64,000 nucleotides of DNA, taken from Mytilus edulis (taxonomy: Eukaryota; Mollusca; Bivalvia; Mytilida; Mytilidae). Each line of letters begins with the position of its first letter. Position 1 is the first letter of the stretch. The stretch covers positions 48,196,830 through 48,260,829 of the forward strand of contig NC_092344.1 of assembly GCF_963676685.1 (NCBI RefSeq), written 5' to 3'. Under the pieces are notes generated by a model. That model was not told the origin of the DNA, did no database searches, and worked only from the letters and a program-made list of their open reading frames with translations. A program made the position numbers and the translations under genes. Positions 46,011 to 56,911 of the stretch are shown piece by piece.

Positions 46011-47720
46011 CATATAAATGTTACACTCAACGTCTCCTCATCGGTTACAAAGCACTTTTTCTAAATCAATTTAGTTTTCAATCAGGATAACACAGTCACA
46101 ATAGTAAAGTATATAATCTTTCATATTAAAAGACAATGTCATAATACTATGACAATGTCATTTACACTGTTCAAACATACCCGCATGTCAAATTTTTACA
46201 ACAGAAAAGCTGAATGGACATTAGTCAAAATTTGTCACGTCCTCATGAATTGTCGTACGTCCTATCAAAAACCTTCAGAAAGCTTCCATTAAAACTATTT
46301 TGCATACAAGTTTCTTCGAAAAACTAAGAAAAGGGGGATGCAAACGACTCCCAATACTTAATCTAAACGGAACTACGTAACTCAAGACTTTCAATACTGA
46401 AACAATAAAACAATGTTTATCAAATTCGAATACTAGTCAGTTTATAGGACCTCAGTTCGATATAGACTTGGCAATCCATCACTTCTATCTAATCAACTGT
46501 CCTTTATGATAAAGTTTGGCGTGTGATGGTATTCGAAACAATGTAATTTATATATTGACATTGTCATAGTTTTAGGACACAGTTACATCAACATCAAAAG
46601 GTAACTGTACTTTATTGTGGAAGCTGTGGACTGCTGGTTAAAAATAATTTTGATTACGGAAGTTGCTTAGCAACTGCTGAGGAGACGTTGAGTGTATCTG
46701 TTTGAAAAGCACCCATGGTATCTTCAGCCTTTTCAAACCAAAAAAGGGGATTCAAAATTATACAACACGTACAAGTTTCGATATTATTTCTTAACACAAG
46801 TGCAATTTTCAAAATTACACATTAGACCACGTGCAACATTCAAAATTTTACATTAAACACCGTTCTGGTATTTAGTATTAAAATTATACATTAAACCACG
46901 CATGGATTTTGAAAAAATTAAAAGACGTTCGAATATCAGTTTGGTTAGATAGAATAAAATGTTCTCCTGAAAACGGATACAATCTAATAGACAAGACGTG
47001 TGTTTGATTTGAAAACCTTGCCTTGCAACATACTACCATTTAAACTCAACGACACCTTAAGCTTGTTAAATTTAGAAAGCATTTTTAATTTAGGGATCGA
47101 TAAATATCCCTATTGCAAAGATCTGGTCTTTGTGTATATTGAGCTAAAAACCTCTATGTTGCTCTAGGTTTGATCAGCGTATTAAAGTTTGCATAAGGTT
47201 TGGATTTTTCAAGTATGTCAGCCCTCGTCATCACTGAATTGACATTAATTGTCGATATGTGCATATGATACTGTACAATTGATACCGTAAATGTTGGTAT
47301 ATATAGCCACAACAAGCTGTTAAATTTGATTTATTAATTATAAAATTAAGAATGGAAATGTGGAATGTGTCAAAGAGGCAACAACCCGACCATAGAAAAA
47401 ACACAACAACAGAAGGTCACTAACAGGTCTTCAATGTAGCGAGACCTACATTGCATGAATACTGTCAAGTCATGTAAGTCCTTACTAAAAAGGAAATACA
47501 AATCAATAACAACAACAACGCATAAATATTCAAAATTACAAATATATTTTACAATGTTTTAATATTTTTTTAATTATTTAGAATATATGAAGCGTATTAC
47601 AGATATAGAGCATAAAACAAATATAAACAAATCGAATCAAAGTTCTAATGCAATGTGCCTATAAGATCTATAAGTATAAACTATCAATATCTTCATTCTT
47701 TAATAAGATTTTAAATTCCT
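46011..47720. repeat. End of block A and start of block B (copy 2)
   Basis: 46,011-47,140 matches 30,214-31,375; 47,141-47,720 matches 35,018-35,469. The empty target site for the 3.64 kb element is at 47,136-47,140 (ATATT). 47,342-47,452 is a family f insertion (minus strand, GAATGTGTCAAAGAGGCAAC) absent at 35,212. No gene. Confidence 0.6.
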
Positions 47721-47721
47721 A

Positions 47722-47979
47722 CTAGTGTCTAGGTGGAATCATACTACTTATTTCGTACGGGAAGCACCCTCTATAACAACTCATTTGAGCGGATGCACAA
47801 CTGCCATAACAGATTATTAATTTCGTTCCAACGTGAATAGCGTTACAGTTGCCCCGACATGAGGTGTATGTATCTTCACATTCACAAAAACACGGTCTAC
47901 CCCTGTTCCAGAAACTACATCCAAGAGACGCAATAACCAAACAGGAAATCATTATGCACATCAGTATTTGTCGAGCCAT
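47722..47979 (-). CDS. Secreted cysteine-rich peptide, B-type, C-terminally extended (85 aa)
   Basis: Predicted 85-residue secreted peptide, close relative of the 35.5 kb gene. Signal peptide residues 1-20 are identical to it. Ten Cys at 21, 30, 32, 34, 41, 45, 57, 61, 68, 72 keep both CX3C-X6-CX3C units. Where the 35.5 kb gene stops after CYRGCF, this one continues with a 12-residue tail (PYEISSMIPPRH), because the sequence after the last Cys codon differs. Substitutions between the two cluster in the inter-helix loop (SANHVGMKLVT versus NAIHVGTKLII). Acceptor at 48,001-48,002; exon 1 ends at 48,594. Secreted; activity unknown. Confidence 0.75.
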   Translation of the reverse strand: MARQILMCIMISCLVIASLGCSFWNRGRPCFCECEDTYTSCRGNCNAIHVGTKLIICYGSCASAQMSCYRGCFPYEISSMIPPRH

Positions 47980-48588
47980 ATTTCTTGAGGTTTTGTTGAA
48001 CTGGAAAATAAGAATAACAAATAAAGATAATGTTGTTTTTATGTTCGTTCAGTGATAAAGAAGAAGAACAAATCCAACTTACATTATTAGTTTGCAGAGG
48101 CTTTGGCTCTTACTTTTAGTCCTTTTTGGTTTCTAGCTCGCCTTTTTTGTAATAAGCATGGGATTTTCAAATATTTTGGCCTCGAGCATTACTAAAGAGA
48201 TATTGATTGTTGAAATGGGCATCACTTGCAAAAAAAATGGTACCTATTATGTTATTAAACATACAGAGACAAATAAGCGTCAACTTATATTTAGGTTGCA
48301 TTTCAGGTCTAAACAAGTAAAATTAATTGAAGCATCTGAGATCACCTTCGGCTTTGGTTGCGAGTTTGTAAAACTATAAACTTACGATAATCGTGCAAAT
48401 CATGAAAGAAAATCACTTTATCATGTTTAAAAACTATAACGTAAATACAATTTGGAAATAAATATCAAATCAAACTTTTATCTTCTCCATCTGAAGTGAA
48501 TGAACTTAATTGTCAATTAAAACAAAGAATTAACCATTTCCAATCTGATAGAATTTCCCTTCGTAATAAAAACGTATAGAATTACATA

Positions 48589-48680
48589 CTTACAATTTTC
48601 AACAGACTTAGTTGCTACTGAGAACTGGAAACTGTTAAATGATATATTATCTAAATGCACACCTTCGTGTATTTATACAT
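48589..48680 (-). promoter_or_regulatory. Exon 1, donor and TATA element of the 47.7 kb peptide gene
   Basis: A strong TATAAATA (complement of 48,670-48,677) precedes the exon 1 sequence and the donor GTAAGTATG (GT at 48,592-48,593). It is the best TATA match among the paralogues. Confidence 0.6.
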
Positions 48681-48689
48681 CATATATAT

Positions 48690-50320
48690 AGTGCGTATAT
48701 CATATTGGCTTATTTCCGTGAACTTTCTTAATTTTTTTTCTTGATAAATACATGTATCGGATAAATATTGAACGTTATAACGGATTCTAATATACCTTGT
48801 TCAACATTGAACTTGATTAAGCAAGGTCAGTGATAGGAAACACGAAGATGTATTATATATTTCTTACCAAAACAAATATCTTTAAGTTAACACAATTCAT
48901 GGCCACCTCTTCTGCAATTGATATTGTTTTCATAATAGAAATGTTGATGATTTCAAACATCTGTCATGATAGTTTCTTATTGTCATTATTTATTTTTGTA
49001 TTGTGTTCATGCTTCGACCATTCTTTTCAAGTTTACACAATGAAGACAAATGCGTAGGGTTGGCCTTATTTCGTCGTCTTCTTTCGAATGATTAGTATAT
49101 AAAAGAAAGGCTAAGGCCATAAACGGGCATCAGATGATTGCATATTTCGTTTTTAATTATTTGTTTATTTACAGTTCTCGTTTTTTTCTTTCAAATATAG
49201 ATTATGAACGCTGTCGATCACTTTGAACACGATGATTTATAAAATCTATTGAAATCGTAAACACAGTTGTTGTATCTTTCTCATTTGAAACGCAATTAAA
49301 ACTAACGCTAGATAGGTCTGTTGCAGAGATATCAAAATGGAATAGTATGACATAACAATTTGAAAGGGACGTGTCTTCTGTCAATCTAAATGTGACATAA
49401 AGATTGGAATATTTGATTGAGCTAGGAAAATGTATGAAAAACAATTTAATGCATTTGAACAGATAAAAAAAAAAGACCACCCATAGATCGGAGGTTTATG
49501 TTGTCGATTATTCTGATTCCTAAATTGTGTTAGAGATATGTTGAAAAACTGATGTAATTCTGTTGAATTGATATCACAACACCTTGATCTTGACAAAAAC
49601 CTATATGTATTCTATTCATTTTCTCGAAACATCCTCAAAGAATAGTTGCGTTTAATTCTCAAGTACAGGCATTTTCAGCTTGGTAATAGATATGGTCAAC
49701 ACCATATTTGGTTAATAGTAGAATGACTTATGTCCACTTTAATCCTGAGTTTTAAAAAGAGATGTCCTTATTTAAATGACTTTGTCTTTGTTAAATATGA
49801 AGGATGAAATACTTGCTACACTAATTATCAACCATTTTCTAATATAAATAAAATTGTGCAAATCCTGAATTATGGGATATATTTTCCAAATTCAAAGCTC
49901 CGATTTCATTTCCGGTTTTTAGAATATACTTAGTATATATATGGTGCTTCTGTATTTTATTAGGTCTCTAGTTTGTTTGTATTCGGTTTGGATGGTTTGC
50001 GGCCTCGGGCATGACTGAAAAGATATTAACTATCAAACGTAGCATTTGGGGAAGTACCTTTACTGTTATAATAAATGCATAATTTCAAATAAAATTGATT
50101 TTTTTTAATCTGCATTGCGATAAATACAAATTCAATTACATGTTAGTCCCTCTAAAAAAAAGTAAACGAAAACCAAAAACACACCCGTCATTAATTTAAA
50201 GTTATATTATATCATACTTGGTTTTTTTTTTTTACAGAATATGTGAAGCTTATTACAGATATAGAGCGGAAATACAAACAAAAGTGTACAAAGATGTTGA
50301 TGTAATCGGGCCTTATGAGA
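48690..50320. repeat. Block B/P spacer, copy 3
   Basis: Near-identical to 36,401-38,040. No gene recognised. Confidence 0.5.
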
Positions 50321-50542
50321 TTAAATATTATTTGCACCCATCGTAAAAACCTTTTGCAGAGGATGCACAATTTCTGTAACAAACATTCTGGTCTGTTCTA
50401 TCGTTTATATCTCTTCACCCGCTCTGACAGTCAGTGGACGTGTCTCACACATACACGGTTTGTCATGGTTCCAGGAACTACAGCAATGGGACACAACTAC
50501 AAAACAGGAAATCAAAATGGATATTAGCATTTTGCGGGTCAT
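50321..50542 (-). pseudogene. Cysteine-rich peptide pseudogene, P-type (copy 3)
   Basis: Same broken structure as 38,041-38,259: start M-T-R-K-M at 50542, frame ending in TAA after the first cysteine pair, and a TGA in the alternative frame in place of the Gly-Cys codons. One small difference downstream (an extra GTA-type insertion near 50,343). It is a duplicate of an already dead gene. Confidence 0.7.
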
Positions 50543-51339
50543 GTTTCTTGTTTGATTAAACTGAAATTGAAACAAATAAATATAAGTTTGCTTTTATGCA
50601 CGGATTGAAACAATCTTCCAAAAAACGTATTTTTTATTGCCATAGCAGTATATTCTCTCACTGTATCTATCTGCGTTCATCAAAGGAAAGACCCGATCAA
50701 TATGATCAAGCACACTTTGAGTACAACTATCTGGATGTTTTACTAGTTTATCTGTTAATCCATAAAACCATAAATACTTATTATTTCAGCTTGACATTCC
50801 TTTAAATAACTTACAGTCTGATTATCTTCCAGCAGAACATTGTGAGGATATTGTACACATGCAAACCCAAAAACAAACAAAAACATTGTAAGAACGACAA
50901 CAACAAGATAATCAATAAATTATTAGTTATGGATAGGTCGTTAAAGAATTATTTGCAGTGTTTTCTGTAGTGCTTCTCTGTTTTTCTTACCGTTTGTTAA
51001 CACTACACCCGACATATAATGTTTTAGCATTCCAGTGGTTGTCGTTGGTTTCTTTCTTCTCGATATTTTGTTGTGTATGTGTTGAGCAGCAATACGACTT
51101 TTATAAGGTTTTATCTCATCAATCCTTTCATTTTTATTTATTTTCAATTTTTTTGAGATCCAAAAATTCACAATTATTTTCAGTGTAATAGTCCAAATAA
51201 ATATTATGATTATGTCGGTCGTGAAAGGCAATTTCAAATTAATGCTGTGACGATGTCATACTAGTTAGGACTTACAAAATACTTTATCCATCGAATATGA
51301 AATTAACTAAATAATACTAACGTAAACATTTTAAAACAA

Positions 51340-54115
51340 ATACCACCATTTTCAATAAGATCAAATGAGAAGTCTTAAGAAGTAAAACTATTTGCAGCAT
51401 TCGAGATAGCCCTCGCTTGATGGGCGTAATCTAAAATCATAAATTAACCCTTTGGTATTTTTTAATTGTAAAACATAAAAGAAAATTAACAGTTTAATTG
51501 TGAAGTAATGGCCTGTTATAAATAAATTCTTAAATCAACTTAGTATTCTTCTAAGGAAGGGGTATTTTAGACCAAGGAATTTCCCATGTCTAATTAGATA
51601 AAAGTTCCCTTGGTAAAAGGCTATTAGATTGCATATATACTAACAAGGTTGTCACTGAAAAAAGCAAAAGTTAAATATGGTGTTATTTAAATGCATGTTT
51701 AAATGTATTTTATAAATAACAGTGCGTAGATTATATTGGCTCAATCATTTTCTGAGAACCTTGAACTTTATACTTCGACGATTTATAATTCGTTTTGATA
51801 TTGTACATTTAAATGTATAGACATATACAATACTAGTATATAACGGTTTCTATTTTTTTATGTACCTTAGTTTGTTATATAGCAAAGAAACGTATAGTAA
51901 ATATCGAGTCACTGGCTATGTCCTGAACTAAATAATTGTTTTAAAAGTTAGTAACAAGGTTCAAGGTCAACTCCACGATTAGCAGTTAACACAGTTTCTT
52001 TCATACAAATGTTGATAATTTTACATTTTGTAGTAAAATTTTATTATTGTCCCCATACTATCAAACCGTACGTAACTGGATTGGCGAGAGGGCATACACT
52101 GGACAGTACATTTATTATTTAAAATATTTTTATATACAATGTCATATCCTTTTCAAGCAATTGCAACAGTTTCACTTTGTAAGCTTCGGTTCAAATATTA
52201 AACATGAATGTATACATACGCATACATGTGTTGGTTTATTCATCGACAATATCGTTATAAGCACTAACATAGTATTGCATATTTCTTGTCAAGGACATTC
52301 GTAAGTTATCTATATGTTTCTGCCGTTAGAATACCCCTCTTTGACCCAATGCAATACAGTACAATATTGTTACTCTCATATTCATGTACATAGGTAGAGA
52401 GAGAGAGTGAAATATACATACCGGAAAATACATCTATTTACAAACATTTATAGATTAGATTTAGATACAGGGGTTTCAAAATAATATACATTTTATCCAG
52501 AAGGACCCACATGTTTGTTTACACACTAATGAACTTGCATGATCTGTTTATCTCTGACTTTTAAAAAAAATCAATCAGTTGGCAAAACTTGTGTGAACTT
52601 GAGCAAGCCATTTAATATGTTTTGAGGTATAGTTTTCTACTGTCGTTAAAAATGGACAAAGTAGACAATGAAAATCGTCTGCCATGCTACCAAGATCGAC
52701 ATCTTCCCGTTTCTATCGTGAGTATGTGGTTTATGGTTCAATATTTACATTAAAAAGATTTGTAATACTTTCGCGATCTTCCACGATCTCAAAATACATT
52801 TCAAAATGTAACTCTAACTTAATAGTTCTGTAATTAACTGCTTTTGTAGACTCTTGTAATTGAGTATTCCAGTACTGTTTGAATTGGTCTTGTAATCGCA
52901 GCTGTAGTGCATTTGATAACCATTCATCGTTACCAAAACATTTAGCAATCCAAATATTTGAAAATCTACATTCATCCAATATATTGCAAACCTTACTTAC
53001 AAAAGATGTTCATTCATTATTAACAGTAAAGAGTGTTTTCGGTAGTTGATATGCGATAGAAGATTACTTAGTCTCTTTATCAGATACAATTTTACACCAA
53101 TAGGATACTACTAGTATCTTGAATTCCATATATGTCCAAAGGATATCATGCAAAAACAAAAACAAAATATAATATGATTGATTTTTATTCACAACATGAA
53201 AGTCTTACTCAAATTACAACCCTAGGAGGATCTAAATCACAATTTACTACTAAGGTTTCCAACGCATAGCTACGACAATGCGTTTAAAATGAGTAAGACG
53301 AACTCCTTATTTCGTAACTGTAGTAATGAAATGAAAGACATGTTGACTATCAAGTCTTTAAAAAAAGAATTACAAGTGAAAGTGCCAATATAATTAAAAC
53401 CCGAAATAACCATATCTTGATGCATGACATAAGATAATAAATCATTCATATTGCAGGCTGTTTATGAGTAACTTACACATACAAATATATATGACGGACT
53501 TTAAAACGCAACATACATTTTGTTCATTTTTTCTAAACCAAATCATGATTGATCCTCAAACAACTACTATTCAGGCTTACCCTATGTAATTAAATAAAGG
53601 CAACAGTTAGCAGATGTCTCTTAAATAAAGGCAACAGTAGTAGACCGCTATTCGAAATTCATAAATAGATTTAGAGAAAAAAACAAATCCGGGTTACAAA
53701 CTAAGACTGAGAGAAACACATCAAATATAATAGGACAACATCGACAAACAGAAACGAACTATTATATAACAATGACTTGGTACATGACATTTTAAGAAAA
53801 AAAATGTGGGTTAAACCTGGTTTTGTGGCTAGCCAAACCTCCCGCTTTTATTGCAATGTTAAATATAACATTAAAGTTTTAAAATGGTTTGAAAAAAATC
53901 AATATTTTACTTACCTAAGTGTATTGAACATACCGAAATATAAACGTCGCACGAGTTTCTTAACGCGACATTTCAAACCTTTACCTAACTTTTAATGTTG
54001 TTTTCTTCGTGATACTATTCTTTCAATCTATAGTCACACTTAAATCAGTTTAATTAAAAATGTTGCATTGCCATGATTGCCGAGAATGACCCCGTCAGAA
54101 AATTGCAGACAGGAA
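51340..54115. repeat. Duplicated block C (copy 2), mosaic
   Basis: Left of about 51,745 it matches the 39.5-39.95 kb copy; right of about 51,778 it matches the 20.2-22.5 kb copy (for instance GATTTATAATTCG and CACTGGCTATGTCCTGAAC, missing or changed at 39.9 kb). It includes a GA microsatellite (52,396-52,408), a LINE remnant (52,640-52,995), repeat family a (53,630-53,880), and ends at GCAGACAG near 54,115. Confidence 0.7.
52640..52995 (-). pseudogene. LINE C-terminal remnant, copy 2
   Basis: Minus-strand frame 52,979-52,731 reads through CRFSNIWIAKCF, LRLQDQFKQYWN, NYRTIK and EIVEDRESITNLF, then stops. Past the stop, in another frame, TIETGRC and ADDFHCLLCPF appear, which in molluscan LINE proteins follow in this order. 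It is a fragment of a non-LTR retrotransposon protein, broken by at least one frameshift, with the RT core absent. Better preserved than the copy at 21.1 kb. Confidence 0.55.
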
Positions 54116-55221
54116 AACGTGAACGTGCCGTAAACAGAAATTGTGACTTCAGAAACTCTTCTCACTGTCCCTCCAACAACGATGCAAGCAGACGGGATTT
54201 GTTGATGACCATCTTTATGTTGTGACATTGCCACACAATACCATTTGATGACGCAACGTCATTTAAGAGATTGAGAGACATGTTTCCTGCCGCAAAGTCA
54301 ACTGCTTATCAAAACACCGAAAACCATGGCTGACATATTCATGCCTTTATTATTTCCCATAAACTCAAATGCCAAAGGTTCAACTGCAGAAAAAATACCA
54401 TTTAAAGCCCTAAAATTTAAACCCCGTAATTGCCAAAACACACTATAATAGATGGGACAAAGGGTAATCACACAGGTACAAAATAGAACTCAAAACATGC
54501 CCAAAAGAATTTGTTTACCTTTCTGAAAGTCATTTGTGCATTGCTTACATGCTTTTATTGCCTTCTACGGTGATATATGCATTGGTAAGGGTAAGATCAA
54601 GGTCGTAACTATGAAAAATCTTTAATTGTTTTAACCTTTTTATGCCGGTATATTATATTGGTTGTAATTGAAACAAGAAAATGAGAAGTGCGGGATTGTT
54701 CAGAAGAAAGTAAACCATTGTAACCTATCATTTCACATGGGTAGTTTTGAAATTTTAAACGAGAACCGTCTGTTTTTGAATCGACCTAGATCGAACTACA
54801 TTTAAATTTACTCGTGTTTCTCAGAGAAGCATTTAAATGCAACGCTAAATTGGAATTTTAAACCCTGTACGTTACTACAAATTCTGTCAGTAAGTTAGTT
54901 TTAATAATATAACGACATTGCTGCTCAGATGTATGCGATATAGTCTTTTGGAGCTGATGTGGCGTGAATAGATCATCAATCAATCAATTTTTGGTAAGTT
55001 TTCAATTTCTGTTTATTTGAAATATTATTGAACAAATGTAATAAACATCGGAAAAGATTTTTTTATAGTTTCATCTATTTTGTTGCGCAAGTTTTTCATG
55101 AATATCATGTTTGCTTATTATTTACTGATGTTTTCTTGATTTGATTTCAAATATGAACAAATATCATAAATCATCATTTTGTCTTTAAAAAGTGGTTTTA
55201 CATTGCAGATCGAATATAGCG
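54116..55221 (+). other. 5' region and leader intron of the ART gene
   Basis: Single-copy sequence not found beside the paralogous block at 22.55 kb. A donor-like TTTTTGGTAAGT (GT at 54,994-54,995) and an acceptor TTACATTGCAG (AG at 55,207-55,208) define a likely 215-bp intron in the 5' leader, so the first exon would end at 54,993. The transcription start is not identifiable. A 64-codon minus-strand frame at 54,040-54,234 is not convincing. Confidence 0.45.
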
Positions 55222-56136
55222 ATGAGCAGTCAGTGCTTTTTCGTATTGCTTCTTTTCCTTTCCGTTGTGAACCAGTCAAATGGTAATGAATTTAATCAGT
55301 CTTCGTCATTTAAAAGAATTTCAAGACATAAAAGAGCTACTTATGAAAGGTTAAGCTGTGCAGATAAAATTAATTTAAACGGTATGTCTTTGATAAACAA
55401 GGGAATAGCAATGATTGATCCTACTATAAAGATTTCTGGTAGATTTTATGGAGCTTTGAAAGATTTGTATGACTCTCCACGTAAAAATGTTCTGAGTGTT
55501 ACCATTAAGGAGTTGGGAAAGTACAGCAATTATGCACTGAATTTTTTCAATGGAAAAAGTGTATTTGAAGAACGATACATATTCTTATACACGACCAATG
55601 CTTTATATAGCGATTTGAATAAAAGGTTGCGAGACCATGATTGTGAAATAAAAGCTTTGGGGCAATCAGACATAAATTTGGCTCCGTTTGCAGCTGTTTT
55701 GTGGAGCATACTTTATTATTGGCCAACTCTGAAGAAAGAAAAAGGAATGACTTATCGCGGAGCAGACATGGTACAGTCCGATATAGATTTGTACAAAAAG
55801 GGATACAGTTTTGTGTGGAATCAATTTGTTTCAACAGCTCGAAAGTCGGGCTTTGATAAAAGTGTAATATTTTATATCAACAACAAGAAAGGTTCTACAT
55901 TAAGTCCAAGTTTAGTTAAGAAATATGCTTGGAATCCAAATATTGATGAGGCGTTGTATTGTCCAGGCGCACAATTTCGAGTTCTAAATAGTAGGTATGA
56001 TAAGTACAAAAAGAAATACGTCATTGACATAGAGCATATATCCAGGAGTCCACCTAGCTCTGTCGAGAGGTTGTTATTTTCTTTCGTGATCGCTCAAATG
56101 ACAAGCATATTCGTTTTCACTTTAAAATTGATGTAA
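55222..56136 (+). CDS. Secreted or GPI-anchored ADP-ribosyltransferase-like protein (ARTC / R-S-E class), 304 aa
   Basis: Probable mono-ADP-ribosyltransferase acting outside the cell or in the secretory path. The ATG at 55222 is the first after the acceptor at 55,208; an upstream alternative at 55,192 lies in the intron. Residues 1-21 are a signal peptide (FFVLLLFLSVV), and RHKR at 35-38 is a furin-type site. The R-S-E triad is visible: TYRGAD (Arg179), FVSTA (Ser204), and IDEALYCPGAQFRV (Glu243). The residue two before the catalytic Glu is Ile, where arginine-specific ARTs have Glu or Gln, so target or activity may differ. The last 21 residues (284-304) are hydrophobic after a Ser/Pro-rich stretch, as in GPI-anchor signals. 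AATAAA at 56,528-56,533. Single coding exon; intact. Not found in the paralogous block near 22.55 kb. Confidence 0.75.
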   Translation: MSSQCFFVLLLFLSVVNQSNGNEFNQSSSFKRISRHKRATYERLSCADKINLNGMSLINKGIAMIDPTIKISGRFYGALKDLYDSPRKNVLSVTIKELGKYSNYALNFFNGKSVFEERYIFLYTTNALYSDLNKRLRDHDCEIKALGQSDINLAPFAAVLWSILYYWPTLKKEKGMTYRGADMVQSDIDLYKKGYSFVWNQFVSTARKSGFDKSVIFYINNKKGSTLSPSLVKKYAWNPNIDEALYCPGAQFRVLNSRYDKYKKKYVIDIEHISRSPPSSVERLLFSFVIAQMTSIFVFTLKLM

Positions 56137-56527
56137 ATGTTATTATGATACCAAATGATGTCTCCTTTGAGCAGAATATCATTTTTCTGTCATATTTTAA
56201 GACGTTGTGTGTGTTATGTACTTGTAAAACACACCATGACTTTAACATTTGTTCCAACTATTTTGTTCAAGGATGGAAAGTCAGTTTTTATTAATCTGTT
56301 TTACCTGACATTGTTTTATGGACATCTATTCGCAAGCTTTACCTTTTTTTTCAGCCCATGGAAACTGTTCTCATCACGAATTAATATGTTTTTAAATATG
56401 ACTGTAAACTGCTAAAAGAAACATATCATTTAAATTGTAAAAATGTAATGTGGAATTGTTAGGGGTGAAAACAAATACAAATGAATGCAGTGTATATAAA
56501 ATTGTATTACCTTTGATGAGTTTATAA

Positions 56528-56533
56528 AATAAA
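56528..56533 (+). terminator. Polyadenylation signal AATAAA of the ART gene
   Basis: First canonical AATAAA after the stop, giving a 3' untranslated region of roughly 400 bases. Confidence 0.55.
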
Positions 56534-56620
56534 TTTGAAATTCAAAAACTGTTTCTGAAATTGATAAGTAGTCTTCAAATTCCATTCCCAATTTTATTAT
56601 CATTCAAATACCTTTATTAA

Positions 56621-56911
56621 TTTTTCGTTCCTCGAAATGCTCGTAAAAACAAATTGAAACTCCATTCAAATGATTCAAACGTCACAAAATCCCATGAGGC
56701 GCCAAATGAATTCCAGAATATTCATAAACATCTAAATAATGACATGAAACAAATATCTACAATTTCGGTCTGCAAGAAACATCTGAATCAATTGGGTAAT
56801 ATTTACGTTGGACGCATTCCATTTGGCTTATCATTTTTTGCAATTGAAAAGGCTATATTGGATTTTAAGATAAAAGGAATTAGACAAAAACTTGTCATTA
56901 CAGATCAATAA
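56621..56911 (+). CDS. Unassigned open frame (about 96 codons), possible exon or relic
   Basis: A plus-strand frame open from 56,621 with no ATG near its start; the first Met is internal (in NNDMKQIS). It ends KLVITDQ. Composition looks protein-like (NIHKHLNND, GNIYVGRIPFGLSF) but I recognise no family. Its last 20 codons overlap the start of block D and are partly conserved at 22,560-22,620 (DFKMKGIRQK). It could be a 3' exon of a decayed gene or a chance frame. Confidence 0.2.
   Translation, partial: FFVPRNARKNKLKLHSNDSNVTKSHEAPNEFQNIHKHLNNDMKQISTISVCKKHLNQLGNIYVGRIPFGLSFFAIEKAILDFKIKGIRQKLVITDQ

Larger units (their letters stand above)
43170..47140. repeat. Duplicated block A (copy 2)
   Basis: Near-identical to 27,480-31,375. 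It keeps the intact peptide gene at 43.4 kb, the TATA-bearing exon 1 region and the extra family c segment at 44,705-44,845. It joins block B at 47,140 with no interruption. Confidence 0.75.

Noticed and set aside
4358..47979. Assignment of the peptides to mytilin, myticin, defensin or conotoxin-like families
   Set aside because: Cysteine spacing (CX3C-X6-CX3C twice) does not match those patterns; similarity is limited to being small, secreted and disulfide-rich.
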